From contig NZ_CP195191.1 in NCBI RefSeq assembly GCF_051200875.1, forward strand, positions 806,001-870,000: DNA of 64,000 bases, read 5' to 3'. The position numbers and the translations under genes were made by a program. Under the pieces are notes generated by a model that was given only the letters and a program-made list of their open reading frames with translations, made no database searches and had not been told where the DNA came from. Positions 1 through 9,679 of the stretch are shown piece by piece. How positions within the stretch are numbered: position 1 is the stretch's first letter; each line of letters starts with the position of its first letter. This DNA comes from Pseudotabrizicola sp051200875. Lineage in GTDB: Bacteria > Pseudomonadota > Alphaproteobacteria > Rhodobacterales > Rhodobacteraceae.

Positions 1-1252
<1,252 letters not shown>

Positions 1253-1256
<4 letters not shown>

Positions 1257-1789
1257 ACCGGACCGCTATACTCGCCGCGTGCCGGATAGGACTTCTCGAT
1301 TGCAAAGTCGATTGCACCGAGCAGTTCGTTGAAATGCGGACGCACGAAGGGCATCGTCTGAATGCTTTGGTAGTAGAGTGTTTGGTCGGGATTGACCAAG
1401 AACAGGCCCGGTTCTGAAAATAGGGCAGGTTCTTCGATCCCGATCGAGGTCTTGCCGCGAGAGGTCGAGATGAACAAACCCCAGTCCCGCGCGGCTGCAA
1501 GACTTAGATCATAGGCCATACGCAGGTCGCTTGCGCCAATCTTTTCGGCCATCGCTTTGGCGCGTTCTTCTCCGTCCGATGAAATGGCAACCGTCGCCAC
1601 ACCACGCTTGGCGAATTCGGGGGTCAGACGTTCAAGCTCTTTCAGATAGGTGGCGCAGATCGGGCAATGGAAGCCTCTGTAAAAGCAAAGCACCACCCCT
1701 CGTGCAGAGGTTTCGTTGGAAAGGGTGAAGGTGCCGCCGTTGACCAGTGGCAGGGACAGATCAGGGACAGGCTGGCGCGGAAATGGCAT
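1253..1789 (-). CDS. Peroxiredoxin-like AhpC/TSA family protein
   Basis: A 178-residue thioredoxin-fold protein. It has the AhpC/TSA layout: an N-terminal P-x-L-S-L-P stretch, then FYRGFHCPICATYLKEL holding a CPIC pair near residues 43–46, then a long C-terminal half with a GLFLVNPDQTLYY strand. Family members reduce peroxides or act as thiol oxidoreductases. The two closely spaced cysteines make it more thioredoxin- or bacterioferritin-comigratory-like than classical 2-Cys peroxiredoxin. The ATG has GGAGA a few bases upstream. The gene stands alone, converges on mfd and is divergent from an AraC-type regulator about 90 bases away, which might control it. The substrate cannot be told from sequence. 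Confidence 0.8.
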
Positions 1790-1879
1790 GGTATTCTCCG
1801 TATTTCTCTTGTCTACCCACCCGTCCTATGAAATTATTTGCAGCAATTGATCCTATTTCTCCGCCCAAAGGTCCAATCT

Positions 1880-2557
1880 ATGCCTCTTGATCGTCTTGCA
1901 GCCCTTTTGCCTGGCATGTCGGTTGAAGCGGCTGGCCTGGCGGTAGATCGACCCAACCTGCACATCGCCCGAGTTAAGGATGGTGGGTTTTATGTGGGGC
2001 CATATCTGCGCGGGCAGTCTGTGTTTTCCGCGCGGCTGTCCTGGGGGCCGGCGGGGGACAGGCTGTGGCAAGGCATGACGGGTATGACCGTCACAGAGGC
2101 GCATGTCCTTTATCCTGTCATCGCCCTTTCGGTGGCCGAGGCAGAGGCGCCACGCTGTGGGGCGGATCATCTGCTGAAAGGCTATGTGCAGACGTTTGTG
2201 GTGCATCTGATGCGGCAAGCGATTGAAGAGCAAACCGTCAGTTCTGGTGTCCTTGCTGGTCTGGCAGATCCCAGATTGGCACGCGTTCTGGTCGCACTTC
2301 ATGAACAACCATCAAAGCCTTGGAAAGTAGAGGCTATGGCAGAGCTGGCCGGGATGTCTCGATCGGCCTTTATGGCGCGGTTCACAGAAGTTCTTGGGGA
2401 AGCGCCAGCCACATATCTGCGCCGCTTCCGGATGGAACGCGCCCGCGCGGAATTGGATGCGGGCGGACGAGTGGGAGTGATCGCCCGGCGCTATGGCTAT
2501 GCCTCACCCGATGCTTTCACAAGGGCGATGAAGGCGCAGGAGCAAGCCTGCGCATGA
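1880..2557 (+). CDS. AraC-family transcriptional regulator (cupin-6 type N-terminus)
   Basis: A DNA-binding regulator of about 225 residues. The N-terminal half resembles the AraC cupin_6 sensor domain (D-R-L-A-A-L-L start, a central R-L-S-W-G-P-A-G-D region). The C-terminal ~100 residues are a typical double helix-turn-helix: PWKVEAMAELAGMSRSAF followed by F..V.GEAPATYLRRFRMERAR and IARRYGYASPDAFTRAMK. I chose the ATG at 1880; a TTG 42 bases upstream would add 14 residues. Its 3' end overlaps the convergent exporter gene by 41 bases. Cupin_6 AraC proteins often regulate a neighbouring oxidoreductase or exporter. Both the divergent peroxiredoxin and the MFS gene are candidate targets, but that is inference. 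Confidence 0.85.
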   Translation: MPLDRLAALLPGMSVEAAGLAVDRPNLHIARVKDGGFYVGPYLRGQSVFSARLSWGPAGDRLWQGMTGMTVTEAHVLYPVIALSVAEAEAPRCGADHLLKGYVQTFVVHLMRQAIEEQTVSSGVLAGLADPRLARVLVALHEQPSKPWKVEAMAELAGMSRSAFMARFTEVLGEAPATYLRRFRMERARAELDAGGRVGVIARRYGYASPDAFTRAMKAQEQACA

Positions 2558-3734
2558 TCATATAGCCAATCCCGGCAAAGACCGTGACCGAGGCCATCAG
2601 CGGAACGGGCGAGCCGTCGAACATCAGGCCAACGGGAATTGCCAAGATAACCGAAGCCACAGTCGCCACCGAACCCATCACAGAAGCTGCCATGCCGGCA
2701 ATATGCCCGACAGGCTCAAGCGCCAGTGCATTGAGGTTGCCAAGCGTCATCCCCACCATGAAGAAAACGCCGACGGTCCAGATGAAATAGGCTGGGAAGA
2801 CGAGACCCGAGGGAAGGGCGTGCAGCCCGTGAAGGAAGGTTGAGGCACCCGACAACAGGATCTGAACCGCAAACGTGACCAAGACCAGTTTTCGCATCCC
2901 GACCCGCAGCACCAGCCTTGCATTCAAGAAGCTGGCGCTGCCGGCCAGAATGGCGATCGCCGCAAAATACATGGGGAAGCTGTCGGCACGGTCAAAGGTC
3001 ACATCAAAGATCGGCTGCGTCGACGACAGCGTTGCAAACAGGGCTGCAAAGGCCATGGTCTGCGCCGCAATGGACAACTGAATGACACGATGGCCTAGAA
3101 CCTCGACCAAGGCGGACCAAAGCCCTTTCGCCGTGAACGGACGGCGGTTTTCAGGGGGGAGAGTTTCAGGTTGCCGGGTGAGAACCCAGAAAATGCTGAT
3201 TGAGGAAAACACGACAAAGGTCAGGAAAACCGCGCGCCAGCCAAATCCAGAAATGATGACTTGTCCCAATGCGGGCGCAACTGCCGGGACAAGCGTAAAG
3301 ATCATCATGGCGAAACTGACGATCCGGGCCATGTCACGGCCCCTGTAGAGATCGCGCACGAGCGCAAGCGAAACGACCCGTGGTCCGGCAGCGCCCACAC
3401 CTTGCAACAGCCGGGCGGCCAACACCGTTTCAAGGCTTGGCGCAGCCCAAGCAGCAAGCGCGGCGCCACAATAAAGAATAGCCCCGGCGACGATTACCGT
3501 GCGGCGCCCAAAACTGTCTGAAAGAGGTCCGGCCACGAAGGTTCCCAGACCCATACCCATAACAAAGCTGGTGATAATCAGCTGGGCCCGATTTGGCGCA
3601 TCGGGTGACAAGTCCGCAGCTATTCGGGGCAGGGCGGGCAGCATCGCATCTATGGAAAAGGCGATGGTGGCAAAGAGCATCGCGATCAGCGCGATGAACT
3701 CGACCTGCCCCAAGGGCTGTGTCGGTCTCGTCAT
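2517..3734 (-). CDS. MFS multidrug exporter, Bcr/CflA type
   Basis: A 405-residue inner-membrane protein with about 12 predicted helices. It carries the MFS loop signature GPLSDSFGRRTV between helices 2 and 3, preceded by MLPALPRIAADL as in the Bcr/CflA drug-efflux branch, and an antiporter-like motif in helix 5 (LVPAVAPALGQVIISGFGWRAVF). Such proteins export drugs or metabolites by proton antiport. The start has AAAGGAA upstream. The gene converges with the AraC regulator, overlapping its end by 41 bases. The next upstream gene on the same strand (FrnE-like) ends about 67 bases before this start, so they could be co-transcribed. The substrate is unknown. Confidence 0.88.
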   Translation of the reverse strand: MTRPTQPLGQVEFIALIAMLFATIAFSIDAMLPALPRIAADLSPDAPNRAQLIITSFVMGMGLGTFVAGPLSDSFGRRTVIVAGAILYCGAALAAWAAPSLETVLAARLLQGVGAAGPRVVSLALVRDLYRGRDMARIVSFAMMIFTLVPAVAPALGQVIISGFGWRAVFLTFVVFSSISIFWVLTRQPETLPPENRRPFTAKGLWSALVEVLGHRVIQLSIAAQTMAFAALFATLSSTQPIFDVTFDRADSFPMYFAAIAILAGSASFLNARLVLRVGMRKLVLVTFAVQILLSGASTFLHGLHALPSGLVFPAYFIWTVGVFFMVGMTLGNLNALALEPVGHIAGMAASVMGSVATVASVILAIPVGLMFDGSPVPLMASVTVFAGIGYMIMRRLAPAPSSPL

Positions 3735-3800
3735 AGAAATTCCTTTCGCCCACCCGTTAGCGCATGCCGTGGTGGAGAACTATTGGAAAGCGCGCCTGTA

Positions 3801-4460
3801 TCAGTTGCTCGGATCAGACGTGTTAGCGGATTGAGCGGCCTGTAATTCTGGAATGATCTGCGCCCAAACTTGCGGCGGCTGCGCACCAGAAACGACATAT
3901 TGGTTCGCAATGACAAAGCAGGGAACGCCGGAGACTCCACGGGCACGGGCGTGATGATCTCTTGCCATGATGTCTTCGGCATCGGCATCCGTCGACAATA
4001 GCCGCTCGGTCATAGCCACATCCAACCCACAATCCTTGGCAATATCCAGCAGCGTGGCCACTTCGCCAATATCGCGACCTTCGCGCCAATAGGCCTTGAA
4101 GAGAGCCGTGACGACCGCGTTCTGGCGGCCCTCTAGCCCGGCCCAATGAATCAGGCGATGCGCGTCCAAGGTATTCGGAACCCGAGGAACGGTTGCGAAA
4201 TCAATCTGCAAACCAGCGGCTTCGGCTGCCTGTTCGACTTGCCTGTAGGCGCGGACCGCGCCTTCTTTTCCGCCAAACTTCGCCTCAAGGTAAGCCCTGC
4301 GATCCATCCCCGATTTGGGCATGTCCGGGTTCAGTTGGAACGGATGCCACTCGATCTCAAACGGGTGTTCGGGATGCTGTTCCAGCGCACGATCCAGATT
4401 GGTCTTGCCGATGTAGCACCACGGGCAAATCGGATCAGAAAGAATATCAAGCTTTATCAT
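3801..4460 (-). CDS. DsbA-family (FrnE-like) thiol oxidoreductase
   Basis: A 219-residue DsbA/FrnE/2-hydroxychromene-2-carboxylate isomerase-like protein. The N-terminal strand is followed by DPICPWCYIGK, so the active site is CPWC near residues 14–17. The later SGVPCFVI supplies the cis-proline loop (V-P) that is standard in this fold. The family is cytoplasmic (no signal peptide here) and includes polyketide-tailoring FrnE proteins and oxidative-stress oxidoreductases. The start codon overlaps the stop of the upstream acyl-CoA ligase (ATGA), so translation is probably coupled. The isomerase alternative is less likely because both cysteines are kept. Confidence 0.85.
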   Translation of the reverse strand: MIKLDILSDPICPWCYIGKTNLDRALEQHPEHPFEIEWHPFQLNPDMPKSGMDRRAYLEAKFGGKEGAVRAYRQVEQAAEAAGLQIDFATVPRVPNTLDAHRLIHWAGLEGRQNAVVTALFKAYWREGRDIGEVATLLDIAKDCGLDVAMTERLLSTDADAEDIMARDHHARARGVSGVPCFVIANQYVVSGAQPPQVWAQIIPELQAAQSANTSDPSN

Positions 4461-5983
4461 GGCACAGAGCTTTCAAGGCCCATCTGTCGAAGGGCGCGGC
4501 GGTTCAATTTCGAATTTCCATTCCGGGGCAGGGCGTCAAGACGCTTGAATGCACGCGGCTGTTTGTAACGCGCTAGATGAGCGGCTGCATGCGCCTTTAG
4601 GCTTTCTTCGTCTACCACGTCCGGACCAGTGTAGAAGCACACGATGATCGTTACTCTGGGTTTAACTTCGACTTCGGCGACTGCGGCTTCGGTGACACCA
4701 GGGCATTTCGCCATCGCCGCTTCCACTTCGGCCGGTGAAACGCGATATCCGCCTGCGTTCATCTGGTCATCTGATCGACCCAGATAGGTGACGGCCCCCT
4801 GTTCAGAGATCGAAACCGTATCACCCGTCAGAAACCACTCACCGTGGAAGCGATCTGCCGTTGTTTGTGGCGCATCTAGGTAGCCCAGCATGAGGCCCGC
4901 ATCGGTTCGATCAACCGCCAATTGGCCTGCTTCGCCCCAAGGGACGGGGTTGAAAGCATCGTCCAGGGCAGCGATCCTACGTCCCGGTTGCGGAAAACCC
5001 GTGCTTCCCGCAGGCGCTGGCCGATCTGGGGCCGCCGAGATGAAGGTCGATACTTCTGACATGCCAAGCGCTTCGCAAATGGGCGTTTCAGTTGCCGCTT
5101 GCCAAGCTGTTCTCGTTTCATCGGACATCTTTTCGCCGGCAGAAAGCCCGTGTCGCAGACGTGGCAAAGCGGGCAACTGCGCTTTGAGCATTTGCCGATA
5201 GACACCAGGGGCAGCGGCAAAGATTGTGGCATCAAAGCGTTTCAGCAGCAGGGGAAGTTGACCAGGGTCGACACCAGCCCCCGGAATGAGCGCTGTCGCT
5301 CCAACCGTCCACGGGTCCATCAACCCGGTGCCCAGCGTATAGGTCCAGTTGAAAGCCCCTGCGTGAAGCAAGCGGTCGCTTTCGCCCAAGCCTTCCCAGC
5401 CTTGATGCATCATCTGACGCGCAAGGATGGCACGATGAGCATGAACCACAGCCATCGGTGTACCAGAAGTGCCAGAGGTAAAGATGATGTAGCCCGGCCT
5501 GTCCGGATCACCCTGATGAAACTCTGCTGGCTCCAGCCGTTCCATTGCACGGATTTCCAAATCAGAAATTACGGGTGCGGGGTGGTCTGGCAAAGAGATA
5601 CCGTCAGCGACGACGATCAGCTTTGGGCTTACCCGATTTGCCATCGGTGTGATTTCGGCCTTGGTCAATTGCGAAGACGTAGCAATTGGCACCATTCCGG
5701 CAGCGAGGGCACCCAAGAACAGGATCGGAAATTCGACCTGATTGCCGAGACGCATAAGGATGCGATCCCCTGGAGCCAGACCCAATTTCACCAATCCTGC
5801 CGCACAGCCCTGCACTGCTGAGAGGAGGCGCGCGTAACTCCACCGTTCTGCTCCGGTTGGCCTGACGATTTGCAGGGCCGTCTTATCGGGGTGACGTAAT
5901 GTGCTGGCCCGCAAAACATGTTCGGCCATGTTGAACGGGTTGGGAACCTTTGGACCGGGGCGATTGTCGATAATAGAGACCAT
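4457..5983 (-). CDS. Acyl-CoA ligase / AMP-dependent synthetase
   Basis: A class I adenylate-forming enzyme of about 508 residues that should activate a carboxylic acid to acyl-AMP and then acyl-CoA. The phosphate-binding motif IIFTSGTSGTPMAVVHAHR lies near residues 166–184; the usual lysine of this motif is a methionine here. The hinge motif GRSDDQMNAGGYRVSP and the catalytic C-terminal NGNSKLNRRALR are present. Overall it resembles benzoate-CoA ligase relatives, but the substrate is not determinable. I start at the ATG at 5983; a longer in-frame extension would run into the divergent XRE–cupin gene (start 6048) and does not look like the family. It is coupled to the FrnE-like gene by a 4-base overlap. 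The divergent XRE–cupin protein is the obvious candidate regulator. Confidence 0.87.
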   Translation of the reverse strand: MVSIIDNRPGPKVPNPFNMAEHVLRASTLRHPDKTALQIVRPTGAERWSYARLLSAVQGCAAGLVKLGLAPGDRILMRLGNQVEFPILFLGALAAGMVPIATSSQLTKAEITPMANRVSPKLIVVADGISLPDHPAPVISDLEIRAMERLEPAEFHQGDPDRPGYIIFTSGTSGTPMAVVHAHRAILARQMMHQGWEGLGESDRLLHAGAFNWTYTLGTGLMDPWTVGATALIPGAGVDPGQLPLLLKRFDATIFAAAPGVYRQMLKAQLPALPRLRHGLSAGEKMSDETRTAWQAATETPICEALGMSEVSTFISAAPDRPAPAGSTGFPQPGRRIAALDDAFNPVPWGEAGQLAVDRTDAGLMLGYLDAPQTTADRFHGEWFLTGDTVSISEQGAVTYLGRSDDQMNAGGYRVSPAEVEAAMAKCPGVTEAAVAEVEVKPRVTIIVCFYTGPDVVDEESLKAHAAAHLARYKQPRAFKRLDALPRNGNSKLNRRALRQMGLESSVP

Positions 5984-6047
5984 CTGCACGGGATAGGACG
6001 ATGCCCTTTCCGTTGCAAGGTGAAGCAGCTTTGGATAAGTCACGATA

Positions 6048-6671
6048 ATGAGCGCAAATGACCCCAAATCCCTGATCCGCATAGCCCGTGAAACCGGAGA
6101 GTCGGCACATGTGGAGCCAGTCAATCTGGCCGAACGGGTCCGCGCTTTGCGCAAGGAACGCGGGTGGACGCTGGAACAGGCGGCAAATCAGGCGGGGCTT
6201 GCGCGTTCAACGCTGTCGAAGATTGAAAATGGGCAAATGAGCCCAACCTATGAAGCCCTGAAGAAATTGGCCGAGGGGCTATCAATCTCGGTCCCGCAAC
6301 TTTTTACCCCGCCAAGTAAGGCGCAAGTCTCTGGGCGCATGGCGGTGACCAAGTCTGGGGACGGGCAAAGCCATGCCACAGCGACATATGAACATGAGCT
6401 TCTGGCTGGGGCGCTGACAAAGAAGCAAATGCTTCCCTATCGGGCTCGTATCCGCGCGCGGCGGTTTGAAGAGTTCGATGGTTGGGTTCGACACGATGGG
6501 GAAGAGTTTCTCTTTGTACTGACGGGTGTAATCCGGCTTTACACCGAATTTTATGAGCCGGTCGAACTGCGGCGCGGTGATAGCGCCTATTACGACGCCA
6601 GCATGGGCCATAACGTCGTCAGTTTGTCAGAGGAAGACGCGACGATCCTATGGGTCACCTCTCTTTCCTGA
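6048..6671 (+). CDS. XRE-family regulator with C-terminal cupin
   Basis: A 207-residue two-domain regulator. Residues ~26–82 form the Cro/C1-type helix-turn-helix (LAERVRALRKERGWTLEQAA, then ARSTLSKIENGQMSPTYEAL). Residues ~125–205 form a cupin_2 barrel with FDGWVRHDGEEFLFVLTG and LRRGDSAYYDASMGHNV. In this family the cupin binds a small metabolite and tunes repression. It starts 64 bases from the divergent acyl-CoA ligase start, an arrangement typical of local regulators of catabolic genes. The ligand is unknown. Confidence 0.88.
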   Translation: MSANDPKSLIRIARETGESAHVEPVNLAERVRALRKERGWTLEQAANQAGLARSTLSKIENGQMSPTYEALKKLAEGLSISVPQLFTPPSKAQVSGRMAVTKSGDGQSHATATYEHELLAGALTKKQMLPYRARIRARRFEEFDGWVRHDGEEFLFVLTGVIRLYTEFYEPVELRRGDSAYYDASMGHNVVSLSEEDATILWVTSLS

Positions 6672-7437
6672 TCAGGGCAATCTTCCCGTCGGGATAGAGT
6701 TTTCCAGACCTTTGGCTAACATTAAGCCTTCCCCCAACTAAAGTCAGACAATCTCCATCCGTTGGTAGTAGAAAGCCAGAAGGGAAGGATGAGTTCACAT
6801 CAAGATTGGCTTTAGCTCCACAAGGGCATCCTTTCAAATGATCTGCTCACGACTGGACAGCAACAAGTCGAAAGAAGACAGCCATATTGCTCGGCAGTCG
6901 TCGTTCAACCAAAGCTTAGCTGGGCCGAATTGAACCCGCCGCAAAGAAGATGTCTTTTTCGATAGCCAGTCGGTAGGCCCAACACAGTCCAAGTGAAGCT
7001 GGGCTTACTAAGTTTCTAAGGCTTTCTTGTCGTTGGCATACCTTCTGACTTCACTTTCAATCCATCGGGATAGATTGACGAAAAAGGAATGCGCAGTGCA
7101 ACATAGGGTTGTAGACGGTTAGGTGTTTGGAAAACTTTTCGCAATTTAGAATACAGGTACGGCCGATGGCTATGAAGTCAGCATCCTTCTTCGAAATTGT
7201 AGGGCATTTGGTCCTCTCTGAATACTCGAACAACTTGACTGCGGCACGACCGGATCGTTCCGAAAACGTTCTTTCCTCGACGAGCGATTTGATTTCGAAT
7301 CATACACTTAGGGCCGAGCCTGTGTCTGTCCTGGAGGCTGAAAGGGCCTGCCGCGGCTGGTCATTTTAAGATTTAACGAGTCGGGAAAATTGGCAGATTG
7401 CCAGATCTTGGTCATCCGTTATCAGCAGCATCAAGAT
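6672..7437. other. Gene-poor, lower-GC intergenic stretch
   Basis: About 770 bases without a convincing gene. By eye the base composition is clearly less GC-rich than the flanking coding DNA. Stops are frequent in all frames. The longest open stretch (about 7127–7369, plus strand, TTG start; ATG at 7166) gives a 67–80 residue peptide with no family I recognise, no clear ribosome binding site and a degraded look. I see no terminal inverted repeats, transposase motifs or tRNA. It may be remnant of lost genes or a laterally acquired scar. Confidence 0.5.
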
Positions 7438-7465
7438 AAAAGGCCGCCCCCAAGGGCGGCCTTTT
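7438..7465. terminator. Bidirectional Rho-independent terminator
   Basis: A perfect 12-bp stem AAAAGGCCGCCC / GGGCGGCCTTTT with a 4-base loop, giving a U-run in both directions. On the minus strand it lies 22 bases beyond the stop of the entericidin-like gene, so it ends the yejA-like/entericidin transcript. Confidence 0.92.
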
Positions 7466-7487
7466 GCTCTGAACTCGATCACGTCTT

Positions 7488-7613
7488 TTAGTTGATCCAG
7501 TTGTTCACCCGGTTCGCACCGCCAGAGATATCGCGGCCGATACCATCAACCGTCGCGCATCCGGCAACCAATGTCGTAACGGCCAAAGCCGCGACCATGA
7601 TCATGTTTCGCAT
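7488..7613 (-). CDS. Entericidin-like small lipoprotein (41 aa)
   Basis: A very short gene of 41 codons plus stop, readable as ATG CGA AAC ATG ATC. The product begins MRNMIMVAALAVTTLVAGC. That is a short basic start, a hydrophobic stretch and a lipobox LVAGC with Cys19 as the lipidation site. The mature 23 residues ATVDGIGRDISGGANRVNNW match the entericidin EcnA/EcnB pattern (x-T-V-x-G-x-G-x-D-I). Entericidins are small outer-membrane-associated lipoproteins; E. coli EcnB has been linked to lysis in stationary phase. It starts 15 bases after the stop of the yejA-like gene on the same strand and just before a strong terminator, so it is the last gene of that transcript. Its role here is unproven. 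Confidence 0.85.
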   Translation of the reverse strand: MRNMIMVAALAVTTLVAGCATVDGIGRDISGGANRVNNWIN

Positions 7614-7628
7614 TTTCTTGCCTGTTCC

Positions 7629-9455
7629 TTACTGCTCGTACCACCAGACTTCTGGCTGGAAGCCCAGCCAGTCGCCATAGAGAGGCAGACGCTCGGGATA
7701 TTTGAGTTCTTTCCGATGCGCCAACCGTGAGACGTCAGAATACCACAACGGCACGACATATCTACCCGCCGTTAGGATACGGTCCAATGCCTGTGTTGCG
7801 GCAATAAAGCCATCCTGATCCGGGGCGTTGAGCATTGCTGTGATCATCGCTTCTGCAGCAGGTGAATTGACACCCATCCAGTTGCGTGTCCCCGGCTCTG
7901 CCACACCGGCTGAACCCCAGTACAGCATTTGTTCATTCCCTGGAGAAAGGGACAGCGAACGGATGTAATGGGTCATGTCGAAGTTGTAGGCGTTAGTGCG
8001 CTCTTTGTATTGCGCGTCATCAACCGTCTGGACACGGGCCTGAATGCCAAGGCGTTTCAATCCTTCGACATAGATCTCAGCCGTAGAGATCATATCATTC
8101 GCCCCGTTCACCAATACAATTTCAAAGGTGAATGGCTCGCCCGCGGCATTTTTCAAAACGCCATCCTGAACGGTCCAACCGGCCTCTTCCAACAACGCCG
8201 TTGCGGCTCGCATGGTTTGACGGTTTGACGTTCCACCGTCACCTGCGGGCACGGCATAGCCTTCGATCGTACCTGGCAGGAGATCAGCCTTGAACGGTTC
8301 CAACAAGGCAAGGACAGCACCTTCGGCAGGTTTCCCCGGAGTGAAACCCAAGGGCGAGTTTCCAAAATAGGATGGGATGCGCGGGTTAGCGCCGCCGTTG
8401 AGCGTCTGGTTCACGAGGTTGAAGTCGAAGGCCATGATTAAGGCCTCACGCACTCGCCAATCTTGGAAAATCGGCTTGCGGGTGTTCATGACAAAGCCTT
8501 CGATCCCTGATGGGCGCTTGTGCGGAATGACGGATTTGACAACGTCGCCTGAAGCAATTTCCGGCCAATCGTAGACGCTTTCCCACTTTGCAGGATTCGT
8601 TTCGCGCCAGCTAGAGATCAACCCGCCTTTGAACGCCTCAAAGACGACACCGCCGTCTCCGAAATAATCATAGCGGACCTCATCAAAATTGTGCTGCCCA
8701 CGATTGAACGGAAGATCAGCCCCCCACCAGTTCGGGTTCTTCTTGTAGCTGACGTATTTTCCGGCCTCGAAACTGTCGACGATATACGGACCGGAACCTA
8801 TTGGGGCTTCAAGCGAGGATTCGTCGAATGCCTTTCCTTGCCATTGCGCCTTCTGCAAGATCGGGCGCAGCCCAAGGATGAGGGGCAATTCGCGATCTTC
8901 GGTATTAAATGTAAACTTCACCGACCTGGGTCCGGTTTGTTCCATCCCGCCAATTTTTTTCCAAGCGCCGTGGTAGCGCGGGTTTCCAAGCGTGCCAAGC
9001 GTTTCAAATGACCACTTTACATCTTCGACGGTCACCGGACTTCCATCGGAAAATTTGGCGGTCTCACGCAGAGTGAATTCGACAAAAGTGCGCGCATCAT
9101 CGGTGGCAATCGATTCGGCCAAAAGACCGTAAAGCGCAAAGGGTTCATCATAATTTCGCCCCATAAGCGTTTCGACAGTCAGACCGGAAAGACCCGCAGG
9201 CGCACGCCCTTTGAGGATGAAAGGGTTCATCGAATCGAAACTGCCCGATTCGCCAAAAACGATCTTTCCGCCTTTCGGCGCATCAGGGTTTACCTGAGGC
9301 AGAGACACAAAATCCGGGGGCAGGGCAGGTTCGCCATACATAGCTATGCCATGCTGCGGGTCCGCAGCCGACTGCGCAAAGGCAGCAGACCCCAAAAGCG
9401 TGAGGCTCAGAACCACGCCCAGCCGTGTGGCATTCTGGAAAATATGATGTTTCAT
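7629..9455 (-). CDS. YejA-like extracellular solute-binding protein (family 5)
   Basis: A periplasmic binding protein of about 608 residues for an ABC peptide importer. A signal peptide of ~28 residues (start MKHHIFQNATRLG, hydrophobic core, cut after AFA-Q) precedes the mature domain. HGIAMYGEPALPPDF and VNPDAPKGGKI are characteristic of the YejA/microcin C-type branch of SBP_bac_5, as are the central SGPYIVDSFEAG and the late DMTHYIRSLSLSPGNEQ. I chose the ATG at 9455; the longer frame adds 23 residues that spoil the signal peptide. No YejB, YejE or YejF permease or ATPase genes follow; the next gene is an entericidin-like lipoprotein. It may therefore be an orphan or may serve a transporter encoded elsewhere. 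Confidence 0.9.
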   Translation of the reverse strand: MKHHIFQNATRLGVVLSLTLLGSAAFAQSAADPQHGIAMYGEPALPPDFVSLPQVNPDAPKGGKIVFGESGSFDSMNPFILKGRAPAGLSGLTVETLMGRNYDEPFALYGLLAESIATDDARTFVEFTLRETAKFSDGSPVTVEDVKWSFETLGTLGNPRYHGAWKKIGGMEQTGPRSVKFTFNTEDRELPLILGLRPILQKAQWQGKAFDESSLEAPIGSGPYIVDSFEAGKYVSYKKNPNWWGADLPFNRGQHNFDEVRYDYFGDGGVVFEAFKGGLISSWRETNPAKWESVYDWPEIASGDVVKSVIPHKRPSGIEGFVMNTRKPIFQDWRVREALIMAFDFNLVNQTLNGGANPRIPSYFGNSPLGFTPGKPAEGAVLALLEPFKADLLPGTIEGYAVPAGDGGTSNRQTMRAATALLEEAGWTVQDGVLKNAAGEPFTFEIVLVNGANDMISTAEIYVEGLKRLGIQARVQTVDDAQYKERTNAYNFDMTHYIRSLSLSPGNEQMLYWGSAGVAEPGTRNWMGVNSPAAEAMITAMLNAPDQDGFIAATQALDRILTAGRYVVPLWYSDVSRLAHRKELKYPERLPLYGDWLGFQPEVWWYEQ

Positions 9456-9533
9456 TTCGGCAACTATCCTTCGTGCCCTTTGTTTATTGGTGCGAAGACT
9501 ACGAGGGCTTTCAAGACATTTCAAACTTTTAAC

Positions 9534-9562
9534 TTGGCCATCCCGATTGGCGGGCGTATATA
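9534..9562 (+). promoter_or_regulatory. Candidate promoter of small RNA
   Basis: A −35-like TTGGCC (9534–9539) and a −10-like TATATA (9557–9562) are separated by exactly 17 bases. The sequence around −35 is CTTGGC, which also resembles heat-shock-sigma (RpoH-type) −35 elements. Transcription would start near 9569. Confidence 0.5.
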
Positions 9563-9568
9563 GGACTC

Positions 9569-9645
9569 ACTGCTCGATAGGTTTCTTGCCTGTATGAAAC
9601 CTGCCTCAATAACTGAACGCCGGCCTTGTGCCGGCGTTTTTTTTT
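9569..9645 (+). ncRNA. Candidate small RNA of about 75–80 nt
   Basis: Between the yejA-like start and bdhA lies a compact unit: a promoter-like pair, a hairpin GGTTTC/GAAACC (9580–9585 with 9596–9601), a single-stranded linker TGCCTCAATAACT, and a strong GC hairpin followed by nine T residues. There is no open reading frame of note within it. The short hairpin–linker–terminator architecture is typical of trans-acting bacterial small RNAs. Rhodobacter species are known to carry RpoH-driven small RNAs of similar size, but I cannot assign this one to a known family. It could instead be a 5' leader ending in an attenuator for bdhA. Confidence 0.5.
9616..9645 (+). terminator. Rho-independent terminator of the candidate small RNA
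   Basis: Stem AACGCCGGC / GCCGGCGTT with a 5-base loop, followed by an uninterrupted T run to 9645. No protein gene ends upstream on the plus strand, so it must end a non-coding transcript or attenuate bdhA. Confidence 0.85.
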
Positions 9646-9679
9646 GGCGCTTTCGACCGCTTTCCGCATGGAATTTGCG

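Noticed and set aside
7127..7369. Open frame of up to 80 codons on the plus strand in the gene-poor stretch
   Set aside because: TTG or weak ATG start, no clear ribosome binding site, no recognisable family, and an untypical composition. It could be a remnant but is not supported as a gene.
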